From CAXXHQ01 sp963665265 (GTDB lineage Bacteria; Planctomycetota; Planctomycetia; Pirellulales; Thermoguttaceae): 64,000 nt of DNA. The notes under the pieces are model-generated. The model was given only the letters and a program-made list of their open reading frames with translations, was not told the origin of the DNA and did no database searches. How positions within the stretch are numbered: position 1 is the first letter of the stretch; the number at the start of each line of letters is the position of its first letter. The position numbers and the translations under genes were made by a program. The DNA lies in assembly GCA_963665265.2 (NCBI GenBank), contig OY762224.2:2170001-2234000 (forward strand). The letters are read 5' to 3'. Positions 17,059-27,054 of this stretch are shown here, piece after piece.

Positions 17059-20000
17059 TCACCCCCAATAGACGAAATCCGTGCCGTAAACCTTTTCATC
17101 GGTGTCATAGCGGAAGGAGAACGGCGCCGCGCTATATACCTCCCCGTCGGCCGGCGAACCGAACAAAGCGAGCGTGCTGAAGACGAGCTTGTCGTCCTTG
17201 ACGCCGGCCAAGAGCGTGGAGAGCTTTGCCGATTTCTTCGCGCCGCCGGACGTGTCAACGATGGTCGTCTTGGCGATGTCGATTACCAGACTGCCGCTGC
17301 CGCCGAAGCCGGATTTTTGCGACCAGTCAATTGGCTCCGGACCCTTATAGAGATCGTTCTTCAAGTCAGGCGTCGGACGTTCTTCCGTGGAAATGAGTCC
17401 TGATTGCGAGGCGGCTTCTTTCGCCGAGAATCCGCTGTCCGTCAGAGAGGCGTCGCCCCGGTCGCTGTTCGGCCCGTAGATTATATTGGGACCGCCGACG
17501 AAAATGGCGCCGGCGAAATTGATCTTCGTGCTCCCCACCGGAAGGTCGCCCACGGCCCTCGCTCCGCTACGCACTTTGTCGGCGTCAATGTCGGCCTGCG
17601 GCGGCCACGTCTTCGTCGCGGGGAGATCGGCGGGCCAATACCACGCATATTGCGACATTTCGCCCGCCGCCACGGGGACGACGCACTCGAAGTCGATGCA
17701 GCAGTCGTTGGAGTTGTACCGTGCCGACTCGACGACCGCCTTGACGGCCCCGCCGGCGACATAGCCGAAGTCAAGCGTAACGGCGTCGAACGTCTCGATA
17801 TTCAGCTTGTGAAGGGGCGTGGAGAACTTAACCCGCTTCCAAGTGATCGATTTTCGCATCAGCCAAAACGTCGCGACCTTGTAAATAATTTCCGGCTGGT
17901 TGTAGACGTAATAATCGTAAGACTGCTCCTTGACGCCGTATTTGACGACGTTGTGACGCAAAATCATCTTGTGAGTCACGGCGTCTTCCAGGGACGAATA
18001 AGTCGCCGTGTACGCCGATCGCCAATCAATTACCATTTTGGTAATTAAGTCCTCGGTCGGCGTCAGCGAGACTTCGACCCCTTTCTCAATGAGGACGTCG
18101 TCGAGTTTTATATCATCGACGGAGGCCGGCTCCTCCGGCAAATACTTCAAACGGACGACCCCGGAGTCGATCCAAACGGCCAAGCGGGCCTGCTCCGCGA
18201 GTTCCTGCAAAAACGTAACAATGTTTTTGCGGGCGAATACGACGAAATTCGCCGGAAAATTTTCGGTTCTCGCCTTCACATGTGCGAAGCTTGCGGCGTC
18301 GCACGACAGGCTGGAATACTGGCTGACGAGATATTGAATAATGTCAGCGATGTTCGGGCCGACGCTTGACTTGAACGTGACGTACACTTCGTCCGTCCAA
18401 GTTTCCAACAACCCTTCCGCGCGGTACTCTCGCCAGGATAGCGGTTTATTTAAGACCACCAGCGTCGCCGTAAAAACGCCGTAGTCTCTCGTCTCGATCG
18501 AGTACCAAGAGGTCGGCAGCTCAACGAGCTTGCTAACGCCGCCGATCTTACGAAAGCCTTTGACCGACAAGACCGTTCCGGGCGTGATGGACGCCACGTA
18601 ATACTGTTTGACGTCCGAGGCCAATCGAACGGGCGTCCCCGGCTCCTCCCAGCAGCTTTGCAGGATTTGCGTACCGTCGCTTTCGGAATTCTTCACCGTG
18701 CCGGGGGTAAGGACGCCGGCGAACGTGCGGTAGACCGGACCGTCCTCGTCGATCGCCCCCAAGTCGTCGTATGTCGGCGTAAAGGCGTGGGAGTAATGGT
18801 AATAATAGTCGTACTTCCAAAAATAATCGTACAGCGGCTCGTTGAACGCCGAGTACGTGTGAAAATCGAGGTTCCGATCGCCGTAGGACGAATTGGCGGA
18901 CTTAGGAGCGAGCGATCCGGCCTGATAGCGGAAGCAAAAGCGTTCCGGCTCCGGGGCGCCGTCGCACTCCAGCTTTTTGACGGAGGCGTCGGCCGTCGTG
19001 ACGACCGTTATTTCGTCCGCCAACGCGCGGGAGGTGATCGTGAACTCCTGGCCCAAGAATTTTCCGTAGAGAACCGCGTGGCCGACGCGAACGGTGACGA
19101 ATTCATCCTGCGGAAAATCCTCGCCGCCGAGAACGAGAAGCGGGTTGCGACCGCAACAACTCGCGGCGGCCTCGTCAACTTTCGCCTGCCGGGCCTCGGC
19201 GAGCTTGCGTTTCGCGCAGTCGAGGCCGCGTTCCTTCTCCTCGATCTCGGCGCAGACGGAGGCGTACTCGGCGATAATTTGCAGAATTTCGCTCTCGCGC
19301 AGCGAATCTTCTTCCGCCGTATCCGTTAGATTGGCCGCGTCTCCGGAGTAATTCTTGACCGTGAACTTGACCCACGGTTTCGGCGCGATCTGATAAAGAG
19401 AACTCCCCTCGTCCCAGGTATAGCCCCAGACGCAGTCAAACGTCGAAAGCGTTTCCTTGATAAAGTCGCGCTTTTCGCGCGCGATGAAAAGGGCCTTTTC
19501 TTGTTCCAGAAAATCAACGCTCGGCGAGTTGAGATATTCCGCCGTGTTGGCCAGCACGCCGACGCCGGTTAGCGTCGTCCCCTTCACGCAGAGATCGATC
19601 GGCAACGTCTTGTAATCGATCGCCGTGCCGAATACCATCGGCCAGGGTTTGCCGACCATGCTGGCCGGCAAGTACGAAAAATTCCCTTCCTCTGCGGAGA
19701 AGCCGGTTTCAAGATTTTCCAAGGGGGAGAGAATCGAGAATGAAAAAGTCCGCTCGCGGTCGTTCCACTCGATCGGCGTGCTGACGACGCCGCTAAAGAT
19801 GAGGAATTTGTCGGATAGGTCGAGGCCGCGAAAATACTGATAGACGCGAGCGGGGCGTTTGTGAACGTCGTGCGCGTCGAAGATTTCTTTTAGCGAGCCG
19901 TCTATGTCGCTCAACTTAATTGAAAGGGAGCTTGTGCTGCCGCTGCCGGACACGTTGATGACGCTGTCCAAGTCGCCGACTTCAAGAATCTTGCCGGGGA

Positions 20001-20130
20001 TCGTCCCGACGTCGGCGTCGGCGTAGGAAAGCGTCGTGCCGTCGCGCCAATCCGCCTCGACGATGATGATCGGTTCGACGCCGCACCGCGTTTTCAACTT
20101 TTGCAGACCGCCGGCCGAAATGCTTCTCAC
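17059..20130 (-). CDS. tail tip/hub protein (central fibre-like)
   Basis: 1023 residues. The first 200 (IIIVEADWRDG, DVHKRPARVYQYF, GVVSTPIEW) resemble the ring-forming N-terminal domain of siphovirus tail hub proteins. A middle region with IADIIQYLVSQYS and FLQELAEQARLAVWID resembles the tip domains of gpJ/Tal proteins. A Cys-rich segment lies near 300-330 (CAKRKLAEARQ, SCCGRNP). It closes the tail tube and touches the host. The start is a GTG overlapping the stop of the upstream gene (GTGA). Confidence 0.7.
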   Translation of the reverse strand: MRSISAGGLQKLKTRCGVEPIIIVEADWRDGTTLSYADADVGTIPGKILEVGDLDSVINVSGSGSTSSLSIKLSDIDGSLKEIFDAHDVHKRPARVYQYFRGLDLSDKFLIFSGVVSTPIEWNDRERTFSFSILSPLENLETGFSAEEGNFSYLPASMVGKPWPMVFGTAIDYKTLPIDLCVKGTTLTGVGVLANTAEYLNSPSVDFLEQEKALFIAREKRDFIKETLSTFDCVWGYTWDEGSSLYQIAPKPWVKFTVKNYSGDAANLTDTAEEDSLRESEILQIIAEYASVCAEIEEKERGLDCAKRKLAEARQAKVDEAAASCCGRNPLLVLGGEDFPQDEFVTVRVGHAVLYGKFLGQEFTITSRALADEITVVTTADASVKKLECDGAPEPERFCFRYQAGSLAPKSANSSYGDRNLDFHTYSAFNEPLYDYFWKYDYYYHYSHAFTPTYDDLGAIDEDGPVYRTFAGVLTPGTVKNSESDGTQILQSCWEEPGTPVRLASDVKQYYVASITPGTVLSVKGFRKIGGVSKLVELPTSWYSIETRDYGVFTATLVVLNKPLSWREYRAEGLLETWTDEVYVTFKSSVGPNIADIIQYLVSQYSSLSCDAASFAHVKARTENFPANFVVFARKNIVTFLQELAEQARLAVWIDSGVVRLKYLPEEPASVDDIKLDDVLIEKGVEVSLTPTEDLITKMVIDWRSAYTATYSSLEDAVTHKMILRHNVVKYGVKEQSYDYYVYNQPEIIYKVATFWLMRKSITWKRVKFSTPLHKLNIETFDAVTLDFGYVAGGAVKAVVESARYNSNDCCIDFECVVPVAAGEMSQYAWYWPADLPATKTWPPQADIDADKVRSGARAVGDLPVGSTKINFAGAIFVGGPNIIYGPNSDRGDASLTDSGFSAKEAASQSGLISTEERPTPDLKNDLYKGPEPIDWSQKSGFGGSGSLVIDIAKTTIVDTSGGAKKSAKLSTLLAGVKDDKLVFSTLALFGSPADGEVYSAAPFSFRYDTDEKVYGTDFVYWG

Positions 20131-20516
20131 TGCTCCGTCCCCTCAAACTGCAATGTGATCTCTTGTCGCTCGCCGGACAGAATTCCGCCGGGGGCCGCCC
20201 GTGCGGTCGTCGTCCAGTCCGGGGCTTCCGTGAAATAGCCGATCCAAACGCGATTATTGTGGTCGATGACTTTGATTCGGCTGGAATAATGAAGCCGCAA
20301 AAAGGCGGCCAACTCGGCGCCCTTATCCCGCGTCAACACGAATTGCCAAGTAAGTTTCTTGCGCGCCTGTTTCTTCTTGACGTAAGAGTACCGCGTTCCG
20401 GCGGCCGTATAACACGTCGCCGCCTCGGCAGCCAGCCCCTCGCCGTCTTGAAACTCCGGGTTGGGCAAGCAGGTCGTCGCTTTTAGAAGCGGATAGGGAG
20501 CTTGTAGAATTAGCAT
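20127..20516 (-). CDS. tail tip accessory protein, 129 aa
   Basis: A small beta-rich protein. Its core (TWQFVLTRDKGAELAAFLRL, RIKVIDHNNRVWIGYF) parallels the C-terminal part of the next gene upstream (TFTVQFEVTRAKSRELMQFF, EITVLDWEGFLWSGV). The two are evidently paralogous, as in pairs of distal-tail or tip-ring proteins. Overlaps both neighbours by a few bases. Confidence 0.65.
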   Translation of the reverse strand: MLILQAPYPLLKATTCLPNPEFQDGEGLAAEAATCYTAAGTRYSYVKKKQARKKLTWQFVLTRDKGAELAAFLRLHYSSRIKVIDHNNRVWIGYFTEAPDWTTTARAAPGGILSGERQEITLQFEGTEQ

Positions 20517-21436
20517 CGCTCCCCCTCGAACTCAAAACCCACCAAGTAGAAGCCGTGGTCTTCTTTCGCGTCGTCAATCCTCGTCACCACGCCGGACCAC
20601 AAAAACCCTTCCCAGTCCAGAACGGTTATCTCGGCGCCAAAGTTATCGTAGAAGAATTGCATCAACTCCCGGCTCTTCGCCCTTGTAACCTCGAACTGCA
20701 CGGTGAAAGTTAGCGGCCTCGGCCAAGAGGCGCCGGCATAGACTTCCAGCGTCCCCCGGCGGGTTTCCCGCTGAATGCGGACGGGACGAATGGATTCTTT
20801 ATTTCCGAACTCGGGTTTTGGAACGATTACGGTAGTCGCCCCGCGAAGCTCAAAGTCGCCGGGCGTCACGGAGAGCGGCGGCAGACCGATCGGGGAATAA
20901 GTTCGGGAAAGAGTTTCCGCCGCCGAGCGGAGCGCTGCGGCGTCGTCAAGCGTCAAGGAATCCGACCACGCGAAAGCGACGTTCCGAACAATCGCGAACT
21001 CTTCCGCGAAAGCAAGTCCGTCATTCGCGGAGACGTCGGCGGGAAAAGGGAGGCTTTCAACCAGCGAAAGCGAATCCGACCAGCGGAAAGTTCGATATTT
21101 GACAGGCCGGCACGACTCGGCGAACGCGATCGCATCGCTCCATGCCAAGTCACGGGTCTCCGCCGCGACGAACGATTCCGAGAACGTGAGCGAGTCCGCT
21201 ACCGAGATTGCCCGCTCTCGAACGACGATAAACGACTCGCTCAGTCCGAAACCGTCCGCCGCGCCGACGTTCGGCGTCTGAACGCTAAAACTATCGGTAA
21301 AAGAAAGGGAGTCCGCCAAGGCAAGGTTCGTCGAGACGCGAGAGAGAACCTCGACGACTTGCTTCGTCACCCGCACCGTTTTCACGACGGGGCTGGAACT
21401 AAGGGTCTCGACGTTCTGCTTTGTCACTCTCAGCAT
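20510..21436 (-). CDS. tail protein with DSLxFxESF repeats, 308 aa
   Basis: The N-terminal 170 residues carry about seven repeats of roughly 22 residues built around DSLSFTDSF, DSLTFSESF, DAIAFAES, DSLSLVES, DGLAFAEEF and DSLTLDDA. The C-terminal 100 residues are the tip-type beta domain shared with the preceding 129-residue protein. The repeats probably form an elongated fibre. Highly similar repeats suggest expansion by recombination or selection for length. Confidence 0.68.
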   Translation of the reverse strand: MLRVTKQNVETLSSSPVVKTVRVTKQVVEVLSRVSTNLALADSLSFTDSFSVQTPNVGAADGFGLSESFIVVRERAISVADSLTFSESFVAAETRDLAWSDAIAFAESCRPVKYRTFRWSDSLSLVESLPFPADVSANDGLAFAEEFAIVRNVAFAWSDSLTLDDAAALRSAAETLSRTYSPIGLPPLSVTPGDFELRGATTVIVPKPEFGNKESIRPVRIQRETRRGTLEVYAGASWPRPLTFTVQFEVTRAKSRELMQFFYDNFGAEITVLDWEGFLWSGVVTRIDDAKEDHGFYLVGFEFEGERC

Positions 21437-21437
21437 A

Positions 21438-22379
21438 TCAAACCTTCACGCCGAATTGCGCCGAGGCCAAGCCGGATTGCGTCCACGCGGCGGAAGTAAC
21501 GGGGTCCGTCTCGACGATGCGGCTGTAGTTTTTGAATGACGCGGAAGAGACGGTTTGCGCCGTCCCGTCGTTTTGCGTCGAACTCCTTTTCACCGGCAAG
21601 TACAAGCTCGTCGAATTATCTTCCGTGCGCGCGATCGTGTTGATTTGCACGCCGTTGATCGTTCCGTCCGCCGTGGCTCCGTAAGTCCACAGATCAAGGC
21701 CGGAGGTCGTATTCACGTAGCTCGTATCGCCGTCGCTCGGATTCTCGCTGACGAGCGGATAGTGGCTTGCGCCGGCGCTCGGAGTCCAACCCGACGAGTC
21801 GCCGTCGCCGATTGGCGAAAACGCTTGCACCCGCTGCGGCCCAAGAATCGCCGAACCGCTGTAAAAGTCGTCAAAGAGAACTGTCCCCGTCGTCGCTCCC
21901 TGCAATGTGAAGGAGGCCGTCGTACCGCGAGCCAAGGTCGCAGTCCCGACTTGCACGCCGTTGAGGTAGACGGTGATTGCGCTCGCAGCGGCCAAAACTT
22001 CGACGTAGTACCATCTGCCGGAGACGATTGGGGCGGAGGTCATGTCCCCGGTGTAACCGTTCGTCAAGTAGCCGGTCGCGCGATTCACCCCGACCCAATG
22101 CGATATACTCGGCAAGTAGGCCATCTGGTACGTCCCCGTCGCGGAGGTCCAGGCGTATTTGAAGGCGAAGCCGAAAGAAATCGGCGTGATGACGCTCGAA
22201 AACGTGTGGACGATCGAACCGATCGACGCGGCTGCGGCGATCTCCAGCGCACATCCCGCCAGCCGCCCGGATCGGAGCGTCATCAGCGACGAGTTCGTAA
22301 CCGCGTAGTCCAGATCAAGCCCGCTCGGGGCGGAATCGGCCGTCCCATAGCGCTCAAATCCTTCGATCCAGTTAATCAT
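21438..22379 (-). CDS. LamG/concanavalin-like tail or fibre protein
   Basis: 313 residues, rich in Ser/Thr/Gly and aromatic residues. RWYYVEVLAAASAITVYLNG followed by VLFDDFYSG is the pattern of a concanavalin-like jelly roll (W-Y-x-V-E strand, short edge strand with x-V-Y-L-N-G, and F-D-D). Such domains bind carbohydrate, so a receptor-contact role is likely. It starts 8 bp inside the preceding gene. Confidence 0.65.
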   Translation of the reverse strand: MINWIEGFERYGTADSAPSGLDLDYAVTNSSLMTLRSGRLAGCALEIAAAASIGSIVHTFSSVITPISFGFAFKYAWTSATGTYQMAYLPSISHWVGVNRATGYLTNGYTGDMTSAPIVSGRWYYVEVLAAASAITVYLNGVQVGTATLARGTTASFTLQGATTGTVLFDDFYSGSAILGPQRVQAFSPIGDGDSSGWTPSAGASHYPLVSENPSDGDTSYVNTTSGLDLWTYGATADGTINGVQINTIARTEDNSTSLYLPVKRSSTQNDGTAQTVSSASFKNYSRIVETDPVTSAAWTQSGLASAQFGVKV

Positions 22380-22887
22380 TGATCCCCTCGATCGTGTATG
22401 TGACTCGCCACACTTCGCCGTTCGTCACCGTTTTCGGCTCGTCGGCGGTGTCGCCGCTATTCCGAAACGTCGCCAAACTCAACAGAGTGCCGGCCGCGCC
22501 GTTCTTCGTCGAGTCGGACGCGACGAAGAAACCTTGCACGACGCCGGCGGCATTAAACGTAAACGTCGTCGCCGTGGCGTTCGTGAGCAACTTCGTCCCA
22601 AGAGAAGGAGACCACTGCGGCCGCGCCGATTCCGAGTAGGTCGTCAACTCAACCCATCCCGCATGCGACGCCAACGTATTAGCGACGCTAGCGGCGGTGA
22701 AGCCGGTCGAGTTGATAAGCCCGATGAACCAACTCGACAGTTGAGTCGCCGCCGTCACGGCGGCGGAGAGAAAATAATTGGTTCCGGAGTCCGAGATCGC
22801 GTTGGACAGATTAAAGCCGCCAAGATGTTTGTCTCCGACGTAACGCTCAACGCGATACTTACCCCGTAACCCCATGCTCGATTTCAT
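22372..22887 (-). CDS. virion protein, 171 aa, beta-rich
   Basis: N-terminus LRGKYRVERYVGDKH followed by Ser/Thr/Ala-rich beta stretches and a C-terminal VWRVTYTIEGI strand. Such proteins between tape measure and fibre genes are usually tail decoration or tip components. It overlaps the tape measure stop and the LamG-like start by a few bases. Confidence 0.6.
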   Translation of the reverse strand: MKSSMGLRGKYRVERYVGDKHLGGFNLSNAISDSGTNYFLSAAVTAATQLSSWFIGLINSTGFTAASVANTLASHAGWVELTTYSESARPQWSPSLGTKLLTNATATTFTFNAAGVVQGFFVASDSTKNGAAGTLLSLATFRNSGDTADEPKTVTNGEVWRVTYTIEGIND

Positions 22888-25800
22888 GAACTAAGCCCCT
22901 TGATGGAAGATGCGCCGCGTCGCAACTCCCGATTTAACGCCGACACGATCTCGCGGGCGGTTTGTGAATTTGTCGGTCCCCCGTTGACGTTGATAATCAC
23001 GTCCCCGGCGATGCCGGTAAATTGGCCGCTCTCGCCCCTCGCTGCGGAAGCCGGCATGAGAAGTTGGGGATACCACGCGGAAACCTCGTCTTCGAGCTTC
23101 GGCTTCTCGTTCTTAAAACGCGAAGCCGGCGTCTCATACGGCCGGGTTTGTCGATACTGCTCTTTTTCTTCCGGCGATAGGGCTTTTTGAGAATTGGCCT
23201 TAATCGCTTCGTCGGCCTCCTTGAGCTTGGCGGCGGCGTTCGCCTTGTCGGCTAGTCCGCTAATCGCGTCAACCATGCTTTGCTTGGCGGCGGCGTTCGT
23301 TATGGGGTTCGTCGTCCACGCATTGGTCTCTTTCATCGCCGCGCGAAGACTTTCAACCAGTTGAGACGTAATCTCCGGGGAGGCGTTGGCCTGCTTAACC
23401 GTCCGCCACCACGTTTCATAATTCTGGTTGCCTTGCTTAATCCCCGGCAAGGAATAGAGGCCGGATTGAGCCGAGGCTAACTCTCCCAACTGAGGACGGC
23501 TGGTTTCCGCTTGCTGAACTTTTTTCCCGGCAGCCGACGCCTCCTTCTCCGCTACGGCCTTTTCAATCTCCGCTTTGGAGACGGCGTTCGTCGCCTCTTC
23601 AACTTGCTTGACTTGCTCCGTTCTCGATACGTCCGCCGACCCGGCGAGCTTCCCGTTCATGTTGAACTGGGCGTTTAACTTAAACACCTCCACTTCAAGT
23701 TGGGCGTGCAGCGATTTCAACGCTTGCGGCGCGACGGTAATCGTTTGAACGTCCACCGACCCTTTAAGCTGTTCGAGCTTGAGCGTCAATTCCCGCCACA
23801 GATCGCCGGAAGCGAGGTCTTTCCCCGTCGCCCGCTTCGCCTCATCGAGCAAAGCGGCGATTTTTGCGGCGTCCTCCTTCGCCTTGGCGACGTTCGCTTG
23901 TCGATCCCCCTCGGAAAGAGCCTTGCCGCTCGAATCGGTCGAGCGGATATTCTTGTCGTAATCCGTTTTCAAGGCGTCAAAGCGGGATGCGTAGGCGTCG
24001 AACTTCGCTTTTTCGGAGTCCGCTTTTTTGGCGACCCCGGCCTGAGTCGCTTGATACCGCTTTTCCGCCTCGATCTTTTTGTCGGTCAAGGAGATCAGCG
24101 CGGTCTCCGCCTCGGCGATGCGCCGTTTGCTCTTTAGCTGTTGAGCCGCCTGCAAATTCTCTTGCAGCAGTTGCTCGGAACGTTTGAAGGTCTCTTGCCC
24201 CTGGGAATAATCCTTCTCCGTAGTCGCCCCGCCGACTTCCTTGACGGCTTGCCCCGCGAGGTCCGTCGCCCGCTTCGTATTGGAGTCGCGGAGTCGCGTG
24301 CGGCCGAACCGTAGCGCGTCAATTTCATATTGACGATCGCTCTTTTCCGCCCCCAGCGATTTGACTCGCCCTTGCGAAGTGACGATGTTCTCGCGGGCCT
24401 TCTTGCCGATCGCGTCAAAACCCTCGGCGATCGACCGAAATTCCGCGTCAATCCGCCCCATCGCCGCCTTGGCGACGGCTTCTTGCGTCGAGGCTAAATC
24501 CTTATAGCCGTCTTGCAGAACGTTCAGCCGCTTGCCGTACTCGGTGGTATGCTGCATCAAGCCTTGGAGAATCTTATGATTGGCCGCCTCCTCCGTCTTC
24601 ACGCGAAGCTGGGCGTTTTCCTCGACGGCCTTCCGCTTCGCCGCATAAATCTCCCGCTCTTTCTCCCAAGACTTCGTGACGTAAGAATCAATCTGCCGGC
24701 CGAGAAGGTCGCCCATCCCGTAGGCCGCCTCCGCCAAGCCCGCGACGCCTGCGGCCGCGCCGAGCTTTTGCATCGCGTTGGATTTGCCTGTAAACCCGCC
24801 GCTCATCGCCCCCGTCGCCGGGTTTCTCGTCTCCGCGTACTGCGATGCCCCGTTCAAAATGGCCCGCATGTTTTGCAGGCCGCCCATCGAAGAGTTGGCC
24901 TTGACGGCGAGAAACGCCGTCGCCAAGCCGCCGAGCGTCGGAACCGCGACCTTTGCGACGTCCAACAACGCGCGGAGGGCGTTGACCCCCGCGTCCAACG
25001 TGCCGGACCAGGACGCGATTTGCGCCCCGGATTTAATCAACGTCTCCCCCAACTCCGTGGTGAAGAAATTCTTGATCTTGGTGATTTCCGCATTGAGCCT
25101 TTCGGCGTCGGTCGCCATGAACTCGCTGAACTTTTTGCCGATCGTCTCCGAGGAGACGTTTCGCGTCGCCTCCAACCCCTGCGCGTATTGCTCCAAGCCG
25201 GAGCCGGTGATTCGCAGCGCCCCGTTCAGCGCGCGGACGTTCGGAAACAGTTTCGCCAGCGAATCGGCGGAGCCGTCCGTCGCATTCCGCAACTTGACCA
25301 GCGTGCCGCCGAATCCCTCGGCGTAGAGCATCGCGGCCCCGCTCTCGTAGCCGAGGTTTTTTATGACCGCTTGCATGTCTTGCGACGGCTTTAGCAAGGA
25401 GCCGAAAACGCCTCGCAATTGGGTGGCGGCTTCGGACGCCTTGACGCCGCCGATCGTCAGCGCGATAAAACCCGCGTTTAATTCTTCGACGGAGACGCCC
25501 GTCTCATTCGCCAAGGGGGCGACGCGGCTGAAAGAGGAGGCGAGCTCGCTTGCCCGAACGCGGCCCAATTCAATCGTTTTGTCGAATTGCGCGGCGAGGT
25601 TCATCGCCTCCTCGGAACCTTTGCCGTAGGCGTTCAGCGCCCCCGTCAAAAGCATCACGGAGTCGGCGGCCGTGCCGGCGCTGACTTTCGACAGCGTGAA
25701 CGCGGCGTTTAAGAGATCGGACTGCTGCTTCGCCGTGACGAATTGGTTGGAAATCGTCTCGTACTTCGCCTCGGCGGCGTCATCGAGAGGCGCGTTATAC

Positions 25801-26351
25801 TTGATCGAGAGGCCGACAATATCCGAAGAGATCGTCCTTCGGCTCTCGTTCGGAGAAATAGCCCGAATCTCGGAAACCCGTTTCTCCAAATCCATCGCCG
25901 TTTGGAACGAGTCCGCAAGTTCCGAACGAAAGGCGCTCAACGATCGAACGAGCAATTGGGTCGTCACGATCCGCCCCATCATCTGCCACGAGACGGTGAA
26001 ACCTCGGACTTTCTTTTCCGCGTCGTCCAAACTCTTGTTATCGCCGAGACTTTTTAGCTGCTTTGCGGTCTCCGCCAAACCGGAACTCGATCCGCCGAGC
26101 ACGTTCATTCCCGTCGCAAGGGAATTGACCTTGTTTTCCAAGGCGCCGAACCAGCGGCCGGCGTTCTCCGCCTCCTGGCCTGTTTTACGCATCAGGTTGA
26201 TCGTCGATTGGTCGGCCTTGTTGTACGCCTTCATCGCGGTGACGGAACTGCGGAGCGTGCCATTGTACTCGCCTAAAGTCGCGTCAAGCTGCTTTAGGCT
26301 CGCAATGGCGCCCGACACGTCAAAGCCGATTTTAGAATTGATGTCATCCAT
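22884..26351 (-). CDS. tail tape measure protein
   Basis: 1155 residues. Residues about 120-430 match the conserved tape measure head: SISNQF-type helix (TISNQFVTAKQQSDLLNAAF), MLLTGALNAYGKGSEEA, RVAPLANETGVSVEELNAGF and TQLRGVFGSLLKP. Long coiled coils fill 580-1000 (many Lys/Glu/Ala heptads) and a hydrophobic stretch lies near 470-500. It sets tail length and is delivered to the cell at injection. Using about 1.5 angstrom per residue gives a tail of roughly 170 nm. Confidence 0.93.
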   Translation of the reverse strand: MDDINSKIGFDVSGAIASLKQLDATLGEYNGTLRSSVTAMKAYNKADQSTINLMRKTGQEAENAGRWFGALENKVNSLATGMNVLGGSSSGLAETAKQLKSLGDNKSLDDAEKKVRGFTVSWQMMGRIVTTQLLVRSLSAFRSELADSFQTAMDLEKRVSEIRAISPNESRRTISSDIVGLSIKYNAPLDDAAEAKYETISNQFVTAKQQSDLLNAAFTLSKVSAGTAADSVMLLTGALNAYGKGSEEAMNLAAQFDKTIELGRVRASELASSFSRVAPLANETGVSVEELNAGFIALTIGGVKASEAATQLRGVFGSLLKPSQDMQAVIKNLGYESGAAMLYAEGFGGTLVKLRNATDGSADSLAKLFPNVRALNGALRITGSGLEQYAQGLEATRNVSSETIGKKFSEFMATDAERLNAEITKIKNFFTTELGETLIKSGAQIASWSGTLDAGVNALRALLDVAKVAVPTLGGLATAFLAVKANSSMGGLQNMRAILNGASQYAETRNPATGAMSGGFTGKSNAMQKLGAAAGVAGLAEAAYGMGDLLGRQIDSYVTKSWEKEREIYAAKRKAVEENAQLRVKTEEAANHKILQGLMQHTTEYGKRLNVLQDGYKDLASTQEAVAKAAMGRIDAEFRSIAEGFDAIGKKARENIVTSQGRVKSLGAEKSDRQYEIDALRFGRTRLRDSNTKRATDLAGQAVKEVGGATTEKDYSQGQETFKRSEQLLQENLQAAQQLKSKRRIAEAETALISLTDKKIEAEKRYQATQAGVAKKADSEKAKFDAYASRFDALKTDYDKNIRSTDSSGKALSEGDRQANVAKAKEDAAKIAALLDEAKRATGKDLASGDLWRELTLKLEQLKGSVDVQTITVAPQALKSLHAQLEVEVFKLNAQFNMNGKLAGSADVSRTEQVKQVEEATNAVSKAEIEKAVAEKEASAAGKKVQQAETSRPQLGELASAQSGLYSLPGIKQGNQNYETWWRTVKQANASPEITSQLVESLRAAMKETNAWTTNPITNAAAKQSMVDAISGLADKANAAAKLKEADEAIKANSQKALSPEEKEQYRQTRPYETPASRFKNEKPKLEDEVSAWYPQLLMPASAARGESGQFTGIAGDVIINVNGGPTNSQTAREIVSALNRELRRGASSIKGLSS

Positions 26352-26833
26352 CAGACCGTGTACTCTTTCGCGGACAGCTTCAAGCTCAAGGCGAGATTCA
26401 CGCCGTCAAGGTATTTCCGATACGACGCCATTGCGATCTCTTGAAAGCGATAAGGACCGGGCTTTTTCAAGGGGATCGGCGGATTGACGTTTTCGTACTC
26501 GTTGGTGATTAAGTGCCGGAGCGTCGTCGAATACGAAAACGTATAGATTCCGCTCTCCTTATCGCAAACCACGCCCCCTTCGCCGAGGGATTCGCCGAGG
26601 CGGATTCGGTTCGGCGCATTGGGCGCCCGCCCCAGATCGACGTGGTACTCGATGCCGCGCGCCGCGACGAGAAACGTCGCGCGGGCCGCGCCGCTCCACA
26701 CCGGGATTTCCGCGATCGCGGCGTTCAGCCAGACGAACGCCCCTTCCGCGAGCGTTCGCCTTAACTGCTTGTCCAAGGCGTCTCGCATCGCCCGGATGTT
26801 TAGAGTTGGAGCCTGGAGAGTTGCTTTGAACAT
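26351..26833 (-). CDS. virion protein between tail chaperone and tape measure, 160 aa
   Basis: Begins with a helix (MRDALDKQLRRTLAEGAFVW) and then IPVWSGAARATF, a phrase typical of HK97 gp10-like head-tail or tail-completion proteins. The position, just before the tape measure, is unusual for gp10, so it may instead be a minor tail protein with that fold. It overlaps the frameshifted chaperone extension by 34 bp. Confidence 0.6.
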   Translation of the reverse strand: MFKATLQAPTLNIRAMRDALDKQLRRTLAEGAFVWLNAAIAEIPVWSGAARATFLVAARGIEYHVDLGRAPNAPNRIRLGESLGEGGVVCDKESGIYTFSYSTTLRHLITNEYENVNPPIPLKKPGPYRFQEIAMASYRKYLDGVNLALSLKLSAKEYTV

Positions 26834-27054
26834 TCGTCGTGCTCCGCGATTTGGTCAAACGCAAGAATGAGGGCCTGCTGAACGGCCGTGTTTTCGCTCC
26901 ACGCGGGGCGAAGGCCGGGGGGAAGAATTCCCAGACGAAGGCAAGCCCTCCATATCGCATAATCCGCTTTGCGATACTTCGGTAGGGTTAGCTCCCTTGC
27001 GCCTGCGCTTGACCGAGTAGAAAAGCATCGCGCGCCTGTTGCAGCATGCTTTCG
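26800..27054 (-). CDS. -1 frame extension of tail assembly chaperone (T-like)
   Basis: Open only in the -1 frame relative to the chaperone gene and lacking any ATG, GTG or TTG. From the end of the first ORF it reads LTLPKYRKADYAIWRACL, LRPAWSENTAVQQALIL and FDQIAEHDECSKQL, then TAA. This composition is clearly coding and matches the role of lambda gpT, made only by frameshifting from gpG. The shift must occur between 27054 and 26990. GCT-TTT-CTA (27026-27018), where Phe-tRNA could slip on four Ts, and CAA-GGG-AGC near the stop are possible sites. Neither is a classic heptamer. Confidence 0.7.
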   Translation of the reverse strand, partial: RKHAATGARCFSTRSSAGARELTLPKYRKADYAIWRACLRLGILPPGLRPAWSENTAVQQALILAFDQIAEHDECSKQLSRLQL

